Below, one piece after another: positions 20,665 through 31,537 of a stretch of DNA of 64,000 bases; position 1 is the first letter of the stretch; every line of letters begins with the position of its first letter. The stretch is taken from positions 11,966,001-12,030,000 of the forward strand of contig NC_067203.1 in NCBI RefSeq assembly GCF_026262505.1, given 5' to 3'. The stretch comes from Trichomonas vaginalis G3. Lineage: Eukaryota; Parabasalia; Trichomonadida; Trichomonadidae. A program made the position numbers and the translations under genes. The notes below the pieces were generated by a model. It saw only the letters and a list, made by a program, of their open reading frames with translations, was not told the origin of the DNA and did not search any database.

Positions 20665-22916
20665 TTATTCAATTCTAACAGATACGAAGGATTCCGAGGA
20701 CTGGGAGTCATGCATTCCACTCAAATAGTCTGCAAGCCTTGCGAGTGAAGTTTCTGCCTCCATAAACTCCAACATCGAAACCATTGGATTTTTTCCTTCT
20801 AATGAATTGCATTCATTTAACAAATTTGATATTTCATCGTCAGTTACTCTGAATTTGAGCATTTTATCAGCAGCAACATGTCTTCCTTCAAATCCATACG
20901 TAACTTGAGGTTTATTTTCATTACTTAATGAGTTATTACTAAAAGTATTTTTGATATTGTGGATAAACGTCAACGGATCGTTCTGTACCTGCGTAACACC
21001 GTATCTACTTTCAAATTCCTTCTTCAATACGTCAATCCTTGACTTGATTTCGTTTCTAAATAATTGGTTTGTTGCAATTATGATATTTTCGACATCTGTT
21101 TCGGGCCATGATGCGAAAGTCAATCTCTTCTTCAATATCGTGTTCAAAATCTGGATTAATTTATCCGGATTTACAATATGTTATTATTAAATCTGATTCC
21201 TTTCATAACCATTGGCATACTATCCAACAAAGCCAGAATATTTTCTTCTCCAACATTCTGACCCGAAATATCCAGTTCGTTGAGAGATCTCTTTTTCATC
21301 AACTGAATTAAAAGAGGAACAACGCTGTTTCCTAGTACAAACTGAGGTTTGGTCGCTCTTATGGTGAAACTCGATAGCGATTTGATCGAAAAAACCTTGG
21401 AAAGCTCTGGTAAAATCTCATCAGCGTCAGATTGCAGGATACAATCCGAAATAGAGAGTTTGGATAGTCTAGGCTGGTTCTTTATGAAATCACAGAAGGA
21501 CTTATCTATGACATTTCCGTTCCATACCAATGAAACAAGAGATTTCAAAGATAATGTAGGAGCAATACTGTAAAAACGCTTCCAGCTTGCAGGGGAACAT
21601 AATGAGTTGGACAGATCTAATCGAAGAGTGTGTCCTCGATGCAAAGAAAGGACTTGCATCAAAGATATAAATGTTTCTTCTCCAAATCCACAGTCCGGGA
21701 ACATGAAATTGATACAAGGACTCAACTTAGAGGCTAAATCACTCGAAAGAGGATGAATAAAGATGTTTCCGCTGAAGTCCGCCGTTGTAATTCCGGTTTC
21801 GAAATTTTGCATTTGCAAAAACAAGGTATCAAGCTCAACGTAGCAGCGAGGGATAAGGAGATTCTTGAGTGTTTTGTTTTTAAGAACCCAATCCGAAGCG
21901 AATAACTGGCAAAGGAAGAATAAAACTTCTTTTGAAAAAATTACATCGCCAATGTAGAAGGATTCCAAGGAATGGAAGCAATCTATGAAGAAGAACCTCT
22001 GAGTAAAGTAAGAAAACGTCGATTGAGTGAACGAACAGTTGTTAAATATCAAAGTTTTGATATTTGTTTTATAATTTCGGAAACATTCAATAAATAACTT
22101 GAAATTTTCCGATTCAAAGTTACAGTAATTAAAAACCCATTCGTAAATAGTCGAATTAGTCGTGGAAACTGCGTCATTGAAATCTTTCATTTCTCCTTGA
22201 ACAGTTACGCTATTCATGACAACGCATTTGATCCCAACATTCGTAGAAATGATAGACGAGAAGGTTTTAAATAGCTGCTTTGAGTTTGTATCTGTCAAAT
22301 AAATAGTTGTCAAATGTTTTTCATTTGAGAACGAAGAGACAGCATTAGAAAGGTATGGCAACGATAAAAATTCTTGTGATATCGTTAATTCTTCTTTAAT
22401 TTTCGATAAAAATGAATAACACTGTTCTAACTTATCTGTTGCTAATTGTGTAGACGATCCAGCGCATGATGACAAGAATTTGTCAGCTAGAGTTGATTCA
22501 GTAGTATAATCATAGTTGAGTCGTTGAAATTGTTCTTGTAATGACATCGCGATTGAAATGTTTAAAGGGAATGTTTTAGGATCGTAAAGAGTGCACCTAA
22601 TTGATACTATAATACACGCGATATTTAGTAAATCTGGATGAGAAATTTGAATTGTTGTTGAAGGCTTTGTAATTGTTACGAATTGGCGTTCAATTTTGAT
22701 ATGGGACATGTTATAGAATGGAAATATATGCTCTACATACATTGATTTTATGAAAGTACCTTTTTTGAGAATAAATACACCAGGAGTCGCGATAACAAGC
22801 AATCTATTGTCTAATTTCCCATTTTGGGATATGGAGACTTCATCTATATACGAGATCTGACACTCTTTTACAGATAAAAGTGGATGAAGGGGCCGAATGA
22901 CATTAAGATTTTCCAT
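20665..22916 (-). CDS. CARMIL-like leucine-rich repeat protein (frameshifted)
   Basis: About 750 residues. The N-terminus (residues about 20-105) has the strand pattern of the PH-like domain of CARMIL-type proteins (LLVIATPGVFILKKG, HIKIERQFVTIT). Irregular long LRRs then run from about 200 to 575, for example TLIFNNCSFTQ, SLESFYIGDVIF, LRLDLSNSLCSP, SLNELDISGQNVG and VMKGIRFNNNIL. A one-base loss near 21177 shifts the frame, and the protein continues through a helical tail ending SFVSVRIE. CARMILs control actin capping; trichomonads have many proteins of this shape. AAAAAGTGACAATAAAT precedes the ATG. Function in actin control is inferred only from the domain order. Confidence 0.65.
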
Positions 22917-23703
22917 ATTAAATTTATTGTCACTTTTTAATTTTGAACTTGATAAATAAAGATAATATCAATACTTGCACATTCTATTTTGAACGCACAT
23001 CACAATATATCGTGATTTCAGAGCAAATTATTGCTTGACACACTATCTTTTATATGATTTTTATCAAATGCTTTCTATAAAATATGAATGAAGTTGTAAC
23101 AATCTATGTATCATTTTGCAATAAACATGGCTACCTCAATTTATACCTTTTTACCTTAAAAAACACTCTAATATAGCGGAAATCTTCATTATATATATAA
23201 ATATTTCAGTTTTTCAATAAACATTGAATGATGAAGAGCCACCCTTGCTGATTTAATTCTTCATTGATAACAGACTCTTAAAAAACATTAAATTTATATA
23301 TTTCCTTATCTTTTCTAAGATTACATGATGAAAAGAACTATTGACTATATGAAACGGAACAGTCATAAGGAGAGAGGAATAAGATATGAAAAAGCAACAA
23401 ATAAATAAAACAAATATTGTTATCAATGATTCGGACTATAAGTTAAACTTGTTCAAGCATGATCATAGAAATTTGTTCAACTAACGAATACATATAGTTA
23501 GTACTTTGAGATATGTCGATCATATTTTTAGTTTTCCAACATTTATTTTTGAGTTTCAGCTCATTCTCAAAAAATCTGTTCATAAATATTATCACAGTGG
23601 AAGGGAAACGCATTCGTACAAATTTTCCATAATTATGATGTCAAATTTCCTGACGTCGAAATTTTTGGCATAATTTTCAGAAAAGTGACATCAATTAATT
23701 AGA
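22917..23703. promoter_or_regulatory. Divergent intergenic region, LRR gene and CSN6-like gene
   Basis: 787 bp. Both ends carry the AAAAGTGACA motif in the direction of the adjacent gene: TGTCACTTTTT at about 22930-22940 for the minus-strand gene and AAAAGTGACATCAATTA at 23681-23697 for the plus-strand gene. The TCAATTA within the latter resembles an initiator 13 bases before the ATG. The middle is AT-rich with no frame. Confidence 0.5.
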
Positions 23704-24507
23704 ATGAGGAAATTATATCTTCACCCACAGGCAGCTCTTCAAATGTCACAGCATTGCACATTAACAAAATATATTAACATGAAGGAATTCCCAGATATTT
23801 CATATTTCGCAGGCGCTTTATATGGCATTGAAGATGCTGATAAAATCGAAGTTATTTCCACATTTCAGCTAGCCATCAAGAACGACAATGGGAAAATCGT
23901 TGTAAATCGCGCTGCTTATGAAGAACTTGATAAATACGAACTTGATATTCACAAATCAGAGAAAGCTCTTGGATTTTACTGGATAGGCAATATCCCTGAC
24001 AAGGAATTGGACTTAATTACTGCAGAATTAAATATTTTTTACCCTGTTTTGTGCAGAATCAAATTTACTGGTGAAGACGAGCATCCTATTAAATTGTTTG
24101 CCCAAGAAGATCAGAAATGGAAGGAATGCAAGTACAGCTATCGCACTGAAAACCCAGAACACATTTGCATTTCCGAACTTCAATCTGGTGGCGACGTAAA
24201 GAAGTCAATTGAGTTTACAATATCAGCATACAAAGAACTCGAGCGCAATCTCGACTTAATCGAGTGCCATCTCCAGAAAATAAAGAATAAAGAAGTCGAA
24301 TTTGATGAAGATTTCGTTCGCAAGGCAAATGAGATCGGAATTTGGTTTAGAAATACATATGAGACTGATGCAGATATCTCATCTATAGAAGAAGCTAACT
24401 TGGGTCTCTTGTCCGGCCAATTAACTCAATTAACATTCCTTGCAATGAAGATGATCAAACCATTCTCGAAACCAGTCCCACGCGGTGAATCTTCTCAATT
24501 CCTTTGA
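23704..24507 (+). CDS. MPN-domain protein, CSN6/Rpn8-like
   Basis: 267 residues, intact. The start (YLHPQAALQMSQHCTL) and GALYGIEDADKIEVISTF match the MPN opening HPLVLLNISDH..GALLG..... IEV.NSF. The metal-binding JAMM residues (EHxHxHP...D) are absent; GFYWIG stands where a catalytic MPN would have GWYHSH. It is therefore an MPN-minus scaffold subunit such as CSN6 of the COP9 signalosome, Rpn8 of the proteasome lid or eIF3f/h. The C-terminal helices (ELERNLDLIECHLQKIKN) fit CSN6 best. The assignment among these is inference. Confidence 0.65.
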   Translation: MRKLYLHPQAALQMSQHCTLTKYINMKEFPDISYFAGALYGIEDADKIEVISTFQLAIKNDNGKIVVNRAAYEELDKYELDIHKSEKALGFYWIGNIPDKELDLITAELNIFYPVLCRIKFTGEDEHPIKLFAQEDQKWKECKYSYRTENPEHICISELQSGGDVKKSIEFTISAYKELERNLDLIECHLQKIKNKEVEFDEDFVRKANEIGIWFRNTYETDADISSIEEANLGLLSGQLTQLTFLAMKMIKPFSKPVPRGESSQFL

Positions 24508-25046
24508 GTCAAATAAAGACTTTTTTTTGATTGTTAATATTTTTTTTTTCTCTCATTGAAAATGGAACTCTTAATTATATAACAATCTCAATAAAACACA
24601 TTTTAACTCTTTTTTTATTCTTATTTCAATTTATTCTCAAGATATTTTAAAAATTACATCAAAAGATAGAATGTAACACAATTACCTTTTAATGATAGTA
24701 CTTAACAATCTATTTTTGAAAGATCATATCAGTCTCTGCAATAATTATTTTAATTTCGTCATTATAAGATACATTATGACCATAACTAACTATTCACAAA
24801 ATATCATACTCCTTAAATTATACTTGAATTTTGAAATACACCCATAATGACTTTATTATTATATGTTAATCGAAATAATATTTTTTGCCAAGATATTATT
24901 AGTTTGCACGCATTCATATTCAAGCATATTTGCCTTACATTGCTTGGTATATGATCATAACACTGAAATCTTATATATTCATATTGGATTCGCAATAGAG
25001 ATGAGGAAAAAAAAAGACGTTTTGAAATTATTAAAATCTTGAATTT
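24508..25046. other. Intergenic, no gene seen
   Basis: AT-rich spacer. T-runs after the CSN6-like stop; no credible frame. Confidence 0.55.
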
Positions 25047-25130
25047 ATGGATGAACCATGGAAGCACATATCAGAAAATGGACGCCGATTAAAAGAACTA
25101 CAGCGAGAAGAACTAGAGACCCTTGTTCTT
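25047..25130 (+). CDS. Partial gene start, cut by assembly gap
   Basis: ATG at 25047 opens a 28-codon frame without stop up to the N run: it begins MDEPWKHISENGRRLKEL and continues with more Glu/Arg/Leu-rich helix. Codon use and composition differ from the AT-rich spacer before it. Probably the N-terminus of a coiled-coil-rich protein whose remainder is lost in the gap. No frame continues convincingly on the other side. Confidence 0.3.
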
Positions 25131-25155
25131 NNNNNNNNNNNNNNNNNNNNNNNNN
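25131..25155. other. Assembly gap (25 N)
   Basis: A run of 25 N. Sequence character changes from host genes on the left to decayed, unrecognised DNA on the right, so this may be a misjoin. Confidence 0.98.
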
Positions 25156-27200
25156 ATTTCTTTATGTTTCATATGTCTTGGAGTCATTGAAGTAACCAGA
25201 ATGTATATTAAATGATATACAGTTCGAAATTCGTCTGTTGCGATCAGAAATATCTTAAGTATTTATCTTTGAGTGAAATCTCGGAAACAGAACGAATGAT
25301 TCTCTCATGGGGTCAGCAATAAGTGTGGTGTAGATTCAACTACTTCAGAACTAGAAGCAAAGATATACCGTAACAAAATGAGTGTCACTCTGACTGTAAT
25401 AATCACAGGTTATTCGGCATTAATTTATGGCTTCAGGGCAGTTTCAAAGTGAAGATTTGAGAAGGCTCGAGGGATTATACCAGGGTATAGTGCAAAGATA
25501 CTATTAACAGAACATAGAACGACTTATCTCTTCTTATAAAACCGTCTTTATCACATTAGTTTCAAAGCTTTCCTATATAGTGTGGTTTCTGTTTGCTTAA
25601 ACGAGCTTCAAAACATTGGCGTTTCCTGTCATTTGTCAGTTGTCTTTCATTCTCTAAATTAATGGTTCTTTTTTGAATTTGACCTTTCTTTTACATTGAC
25701 TCGTTAAGCCTTCCATATTCTGTAATCATAAATCTTTAATTTCATAAGATTATTTTGTTGCAAGCAAGAAGTCATGTGCATTAAAACTACAAAGATAATA
25801 CAATATGGCTTAGCAATTTGTCTTTCTATCATACTACTGATATGAAGTTTCCTTACATAGAGGCTGATTTGTAGTAATTGTTCCAATAGTTATTGAGGTT
25901 TAACGTAAAACATTCATACTTGTCCACCAATGTTATTGATACAATCTACATGCCATTTGCTTTGTTGTTGAATTGCTTATTAGAAATTAATTTCTCTGAT
26001 TGAGTGCTCATGAAAACTACGAAATGTTTGTTAGAAGTAGTTCTCGTTAATGGTTCATCAGTATAATAGCTTCGATATTAAAGAGATCAATGAGTCTAAT
26101 TGGAGACTGATTTCACATTTTTCTCTATATTTCTTCATACTTTCTTTAACCATCTCTCCCTTCTTTTGGTTTGAGTATCAAGTCAATGTGAACGAATGAC
26201 ATCGTGATGAGCTTTTGCGAAACTGTATCTAATAGCACGTTAAACATCTCACTTCTTGTTGTGTTCAGTGTGTCTGTTGTCGTCTCTTCTCTTGTTTCAC
26301 CGAACGTTTGCATTTGTTATGTCAAACATTTCTCTTCTTACTTCATGAGGTACTGTGAAACGTCCTATGATATATAGTCAATTAGCAACGTCATTTAAAG
26401 GAAATGCTCTTTTGCAATGGACTTCGTCCTCGGCCGTGCGTGCCTGTTATGAACTCATGAATTCTATCATAACTTATTGCACCATTATAGTCTTTAAGAA
26501 GTCAGCGAGTGCTTTTTTGTTTGTTGCGCGTAATGTTTTGCTACTTATTCTATGTTAGCTTTCTGTTAAGAAGTTGTTTTATTTCCGTAGTGTTCTAGAC
26601 TTAGACAACTTCGCATACATCTTTAGTAGGAAATACAAAAAATATTTTTTGAAAAAATTAGATTAGATTTTTTTAAAGTATTTTTCAAAATAATTTAATA
26701 TTTTATTTTATGGAAACACATCAAGATTGCAAGTTCTTTTCATACAATGCTCTCGCTACTGCCATCAAGAATGAGTTCAATAATGCTTCAAATTTAATGT
26801 TATCTTAACAAGAAGTTTGTGAAAGATCTAAGTTGGTCAGTATGTCAGACCATTAGCTATCGTCATTGACCGCAAACGTTATACTTCACTAAGAGTTAGC
26901 AGTAGTTTGAAACAAAAGAGTTTCTCGTGAATGTCAAGATACTCATTATACTGTCTTAAAGAACTCTAACTTTTACTTCTTCAGTATTGGCTATAATCTT
27001 TTCCGACAGAAAGAATTATAAGAAGGGTTGAAACAAATGTGAAATATTATCCTTTCATCTCTGAAAGACAATAACGAACAAAGATGTTATACAGAAATTC
27101 TTACCAAAGGTTGAAGAAGCTTCTATGTGACATTGACGAAGAAAGTGAAATGGTTTGAAGAAATAGACCCTGAAGCTATTTAACCAAAATATATTTTTGA
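25156..27200. other. Unrecognised decayed DNA left of element A
   Basis: About 2 kb with intermediate base composition, little homopolymer sequence and no frame longer than about 65 codons on either strand. The look is of once-coding DNA with many stops, perhaps an old mobile element or a decayed Maverick flank, but I recognise no family in it. Confidence 0.4.
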
Positions 27201-27530
27201 GTAACTGAGGTGTCACCATGTCACCACGTCACCATGTCACCAGGTTAATTAACTTCTTTTAAAATGATGCAACATGACACATTTTGACACACCAGTAATG
27301 CAAAAAATGAATGTTATCGTTAATGTTATCGTTATGTTATCGTTAATGTTATCAGTGTCGAACATAATTGACGTAGGATTCATGACTTCTTCGTAAATGA
27401 GTGTAAATATAGCACAAAAATATATTTTTAGGTGAAGAGGTGAGATCTCACCCGTTTTTTCACCTCTTTTTTCACCTCATTCTCTTTTCGTTAATGTTGT
27501 CGTGACTTCTTCGTTAATGTTGTCGTGACT
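27201..27530. repeat. Short tandem repeats at the left edge of element A
   Basis: Three kinds of direct repeat follow each other: units of the type GTCACCATGTCACCAC at about 27210-27245, units around GTTATCGTTAAT at about 27312-27355, and two copies of TCGTTAATGTTGTCGTGACT at about 27487-27530. Between them lies a relic that on the minus strand starts MNPTSIMF at 27383 and shares TTGACGTAGGATTCAT with the gene at 29294-30180. This looks like a scrambled element terminus. Confidence 0.5.
27439..27452. promoter_or_regulatory. Element A palindrome GGTGAGATCTCACC, copy 1
   Basis: Perfect 14-bp palindrome, flanked by AGGTGAA on the left and by TTTTTTCACCTC repeats on the right. Unlike the other copies it has no full gene at the usual distance, only the MNPTS relic. 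Confidence 0.6.
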
Positions 27531-28355
27531 TCATTCTTCCTCTTTGAAGTTATCGAAATATTCTGTTATTTTTTCCTTCAGTAATGTTAAGTCTTCTTTG
27601 AATGTAAGTATTGTGCAACCTTTGATGTCATAGTGTGTTTGAGGAAGAGTATTTTTGACAATTTCCTTTATTTGCTCATTCGGTGTCATTGAAATCGGTA
27701 AGTTTTCACGATAGAACCAGTTTCTGTCAGATTTATATATTTTAGCTAAGTCATAAAAGCTCTTGTTGTTTCTTCTGACTAAATGCAACATAACCATATC
27801 TTTATCTTCTTCTTTCTCCAATTCTTCAGTATATATCATATACCTATAACTCTTTTCCTTTCCTTTTGGTACTGAACGCGGTATTCTTTTCTGTATGCTT
27901 TTGTCTTTGGATTCAATGACTTCATCTTTTGCTTGAAGTTTCTTTTCCATCTCTCCGCGTTCTGCTTTATATAGTTCATCTAACATCATGAAAATATAAC
28001 AAGCATAACGAGGTGAAGCCCACATTGCTACAGCGTTTACTAAAAGTCTATGAACATAATAACCTTTCAAACCAGGAGCCAAATTCTTGCGATTTTCGTA
28101 CGGAATCTCTTCTCTCGGTTTTCCGAGGGAAGCAATCATATGAGAAATTCTTCTAAAAGTTCTTTTGTCTGTTGGTTTTCAAACCAATGATATGCTTGCT
28201 TTGTAGAACGAAGAGCATTCATTATACTTTGCATTTGGTACATGTCATCTTTGACTGAACGAATGAGTCAATTGTTTGTTATACTGTATGTATTCGTATT
28301 CTTCATTTATGGCTTCATGAACGATAGCAGTTGTTGTGTTCTCTGATGTTGACAT
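27531..28355 (-). pseudogene. KilA-N / DUF3627-type DNA-binding protein (two frameshifts)
   Basis: KilA-N proteins are DNA-binding proteins common in large DNA viruses, phages and virus-like elements. From ATG at 28355 the frame breaks near 28262 and near 28135. The middle frame carries AYHWFENQQTKELLEE, and the last carries GYYVHRLLVNAVAMWASPRYACYIF, the C-terminal half of a KilA-N domain. A Lys/Glu-rich linker and a DUF3627-like C-terminal domain follow (SYRYMIYTEEL, VMLHLVRRNNKSF, FYRENLPISMTPNEQI). Length without the shifts is about 274 residues, normal for the family. It shares its promoter-proximal sequence (28356-28412) with the next two genes. Confidence 0.65.
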
Positions 28356-28412
28356 TACTGTCTTTACATACAAGATAAAAAAATAAATAAAAATAAAACT
28401 AACTTTATTTTC
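28356..28412 (-). promoter_or_regulatory. Conserved leader/promoter block of element A, copy without palindrome
   Basis: This stretch, directly upstream of the KilA-N start, is nearly identical to 29056-29112 and similar to 30181-30236: a CTTTACATACAA core followed by AT-rich AAATAAATAAAAATAAAAC. No GGTGAGATCTCACC lies upstream here; the next gene's stop at 28444 is too close. Confidence 0.55.
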
Positions 28413-28443
28413 TGACTTTCACAAAAGACCAAAAATAAACGCT

Positions 28444-29055
28444 TTACATGTATTTTTCAGCAACTTCGTCAAATAATTTTATAGCTTTATCTATCTCATC
28501 TACTTCAAACGTTTCTTTACCTTTCGTGGGAGCACCATACATTTTCTCAAAAACTTCAAGCAGTTCTGTTTCAGCAGCTCTCATATCATTAACGAACACA
28601 ACCTTGACTCTATTGACTGTACTGTCATATCTTTGAGTTATATTATATGTCCTTCCTATCTTATATCTTTTTGTGTTGAAGTCCTTCGGTTTCTGAACGA
28701 TGTAAAGTAAGCCTTCACTGCAACGTTCCGTATCGAATGAACCATATGTTATGAAGTTATATCCAACAACTGGGTCTAACCATAACAAAACTATTGGTAT
28801 AAGACTTTTGTCTATAAGATATGCTCTTGTTCCATGAAATGCTACTGATATCATGAGCTCAGGATTTCTTGTCAAAATTTTCTGAGTAGAAGCAATTCTA
28901 ACCCAGTCCTTTGTTTTCTTTCCAGAAGGTGTTATAATGTCTGACAAAGAATATTTGTTGTATTTCTTTGAGTATCTTACGTTTAAATCACCTATTCTAA
29001 CCACTTTGGTGTCATTGTCAATCTTTCTAACTGTTTCAAACTCAATGTTTGTCAT
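28444..29055 (-). CDS. KilA-N plus T5orf172 (GIY-YIG-like) protein
   Basis: About 203 residues from MTNIEF at 29055. The N-terminal part is KilA-N-like (KYNKYSLSDII, KKTKDWVRIASTQ, VAFHGTRAYLIDKSL). The C-terminal part from GLLYIVQKP has the T5orf172/GIY-YIG order: YKIGRTYNITQRYDS, then VVFVNDMRAAETELLEVFEKMY and a final E in FEVDEI. This pairing is typical of giant viruses and phages and may act as a DNA-binding nuclease or repressor. Intact frame. The start at 29055 is preferred because the conserved leader block ends there. Confidence 0.75.
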   Translation of the reverse strand: MTNIEFETVRKIDNDTKVVRIGDLNVRYSKKYNKYSLSDIITPSGKKTKDWVRIASTQKILTRNPELMISVAFHGTRAYLIDKSLIPIVLLWLDPVVGYNFITYGSFDTERCSEGLLYIVQKPKDFNTKRYKIGRTYNITQRYDSTVNRVKVVFVNDMRAAETELLEVFEKMYGAPTKGKETFEVDEIDKAIKLFDEVAEKYM

Positions 29056-29188
29056 TACTGTCTTTACATACAAGATAAAAAAATAAATAAAAATAAAACT
29101 AACTTTATTTTTATCTTTTATGAAAATTCATGAAATTTGGTCATTTTTCAGCAAAAATAATGTTTAGGTGAAGAGGTGAGATCTCACC
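29056..29188 (-). promoter_or_regulatory. Element A regulatory cassette, copy 2
   Basis: The GGTGAGATCTCACC palindrome at 29175-29188 is followed (reading on the minus strand) by an AT-rich stretch and the conserved CTTTACATACAA leader block, then the ATG at 29055. The palindrome centre is about 126 bp from the start codon. Several TCACC half-sites flank the palindrome on the right (29191-29225). Confidence 0.6.
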
Positions 29189-29293
29189 CGTTTTCTCACC
29201 TGTTTTCTCACCTGTTTTTTCACAAGCGTTTTACATGAATTGTACGATGTATATTTGAAATCCTAAACAGTTTCGTAGCTTCTATTTCTTCTT

Positions 29294-30180
29294 TTAGTAC
29301 ATCGAATGTTTTAACATGCCGAAAGTTTCTTTATACTTCTTCTTGACGTCAGACAGAAGGAAATCTTCTGCTGTTGGATAGTTTTTATTAAGAAATGTCA
29401 ACATATCCATTTTATCTTCTGCTGGCTTTTCTGCTTCTTTCTTTAAGTCTGCATAGTCGTTTCGCATTCTTTCTATCTCTTTGACTGAGTAGTTATATTT
29501 TCTTATTGCTGCTTTACATTTTGAACATTGCGGCATCGTTTTTGCGTTATACATTGAAATAAAACCAGCTAGAACAACTAAGGCGTCAATGGTTTTCTTT
29601 AACTCAAAAGCTGCTGGTTTTATCTGTTCATTCCATACTTTACCTCTTCTATCTTTATCTCTTATCTGCCATACACATTCTGCAATAATGAAACAAAGTT
29701 GTCGTATGTCTTAAATTCTTCGGATTTGTAAAGGTCAGAAATATTTTTATAAACCATGTCGCAATCTTTGTCCATAACTTTATGGTTGCAATGATATCCT
29801 AGAAACTCATAGTTTACCTTTCGTATGAACTTCTTTATTTCTACTGAGTCAGTTGCTTTGACTTCAATTTCGTCAAATTCGGGAATGGTTAGTTTTTGTT
29901 GCTGAATTTCAGGTAGTTTAGGTAAATGGTCGATGAGGTCCTGCATGTCATAAAGATATTCTTCATTTTCTTCATCCTGTGCGGTACAGTCTAAATTACT
30001 TGTTAACAGTTCTTGCTTTATCTTCTGGATTTTTGTTTCGAAAGTATATGAAGAAGGAATGAAGTTTTTCATTTCTACTAACATTGACGTAGGATTCATA
30101 ACTAACGAGTTTGGTGCTGTTGCGGACAGAGTCCTGCCGTTCGCGGCTTGAATTGCTGTTGTGCCGATTGTTGAAATCAT
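29294..30180 (-). pseudogene. Element A hypothetical protein (one frameshift)
   Basis: Not recognised. It reads from MISTIGTTAIQAANGRT; the frame shifts near 29685 and continues to the stop at 29294, about 295 residues. The first part is acidic (EENEEYLYDMQDLIDHLP). The second part contains a CSKCK motif in MPQCSKCKAAIRKY and a coiled coil. It could be a structural or DNA-packing protein of the element. A relic of the same gene is seen at 27330-27383. Confidence 0.5.
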
Positions 30181-30304
30181 ATCTTTACATACAAAATAAA
30201 AAAATAAATAAAAATAAAACTAACTTTATTTTTTCTATCTTAAGGAAATTCATGAAAATTCATGAGGGTGAAAAAAGAGGTGAAAAAACGGGTGAGATCT
30301 CACC
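30181..30304 (-). promoter_or_regulatory. Element A regulatory cassette, copy 3
   Basis: GGTGAGATCTCACC at 30291-30304, centre 117.5 bp from the ATG at 30180, with the AT-rich leader block (30181-30236) in between. Outside the palindrome there are further GGTGAAAAAA direct repeats at 30267-30290. Confidence 0.6.
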
Positions 30305-30411
30305 TCTTCACCTAATTATTTTTGGTGTAAATTTATGACAAAAATAAATGGTACCATTAATGATATCATGACTGTTCTCATTCATGTCTGATTTACATCT
30401 AATGAAAAAGT
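30305..30411. other. Short spacer before integrase stop
   Basis: AT-rich spacer of about 107 bp. No gene is expected; T-runs and direct repeats only. Confidence 0.4.
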
Positions 30412-31497
30412 TTAGAAGAATTTTCTTATTCTTTCTGGCTTATTTTTGTCTTTCCAGTACTCCCGCTCTAATGGTCCCAGATGTGTTGGCTTTGACTCTC
30501 TCAAGTTCTTAGATGGTATAACATCTTCAACGCCTCCTTCATATCTTACTTTATAAGTGTCATCGTTTATGTTATAGCCAAGTATTTCAATAACCACTCC
30601 TCGCTTTGCTTCGTCAATGGTTTCAGCAAGTTTGCCATTACTACTTTCGACTAATTTATGTCGAGGGTAAAACGCAATAGAGTCGTCAGCAGCTTTTATA
30701 AGATATCCATTACCTTGCGTAGAGTCTACGATATAATAGTTTCTACTTAACCTTAAACGTTTCTTTGTCAACGGTTTGTCGTCAAGAACTACACGAACTT
30801 TTGTACCAGGAATGAGGGTAAATTGTGTTGAATTTCTGATATTTTGTGTTTGGCTTCGTTTCTTTTGTATATACTTTTCTTCTTGTTGTTGTGTCATTGA
30901 ATTTGGTGTATGTCCTGTTGTAGAATGTGTTGAGGAATTATATACTTCGAGAAAATGTTTCATTGTTTCTTCGGTAAAGTCTCGCTCTTGATTTAAATCT
31001 CTGAGCGTTCTTATGAAGCGGTTTATGATGCCGAGTATGTTATGGTTATGGTCTTCAGTAGTGTAGTGAGTTATGTTATGCTTAATGAGAAAATCTGTGA
31101 TTTCATTGCTGAGGTATGCACTGTCTTGGTCTGATGTTAAAGTACTTGGGCTATGTTCTGCTACAAACTTTTGTAAAACTCTTAACACTTCACGAGTTCC
31201 TTTATTTTTCATTATATATGCATATGCTTTACGAGTGTTAACATTAATGAAGATGAGGAATGGTTTATGTCCTCCTTTTCTGCTTTGAATGAGAGTGTCA
31301 AATTGGTATGCGTCAGGAGTGTTGGAGTAAATTGGTAAAAAGTAGTCGTAAGGGTTTATTTTTGTTTGATGTACAACATTTTTGTCAAAGAACCTTTTCA
31401 CTTCAGCTCTGTTAGTAAATCCCCAACTCTTTGCAGCTTCATTGAACTTCTTAAATGACCTCCATGGATGTTGTTCGAATACTTCTTTCAAGCTCAT
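30412..31497 (-). CDS. Maverick/Polinton integrase (rve DDE family), element A
   Basis: Retroviral-type integrase that inserts the element into host DNA. 361 residues, intact. The core shows first Asp in AYQFDTLIQSRKGG (about 67), second Asp in STLTSDQDSAYLS (about 119), and the third block LGIINRFIRTLRDLN. At the position where polinton integrases have Glu (E-R-F-N-R-T) this protein has Asn. The C-terminal region (GVVIEILGYNINDDTYKVRYEGG) resembles the chromo/Tudor-like tail of polinton integrases. The N-terminal zinc finger is not seen. It is orientated with the fibre genes. Confidence 0.85.
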   Translation of the reverse strand: MSLKEVFEQHPWRSFKKFNEAAKSWGFTNRAEVKRFFDKNVVHQTKINPYDYFLPIYSNTPDAYQFDTLIQSRKGGHKPFLIFINVNTRKAYAYIMKNKGTREVLRVLQKFVAEHSPSTLTSDQDSAYLSNEITDFLIKHNITHYTTEDHNHNILGIINRFIRTLRDLNQERDFTEETMKHFLEVYNSSTHSTTGHTPNSMTQQQEEKYIQKKRSQTQNIRNSTQFTLIPGTKVRVVLDDKPLTKKRLRLSRNYYIVDSTQGNGYLIKAADDSIAFYPRHKLVESSNGKLAETIDEAKRGVVIEILGYNINDDTYKVRYEGGVEDVIPSKNLRESKPTHLGPLEREYWKDKNKPERIRKFF

Positions 31498-31537
31498 TTA
31501 TGTAAAGTTAAAGATTTTATTCTAGGCTCAAGCGCGT

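Noticed and set aside
6079-22916. Programmed ribosomal frameshifting as the cause of the many shifts
   Set aside because: Sites differ in sequence and direction, with no shared slippery heptamer or following structure; sequencing error or decay is simpler.
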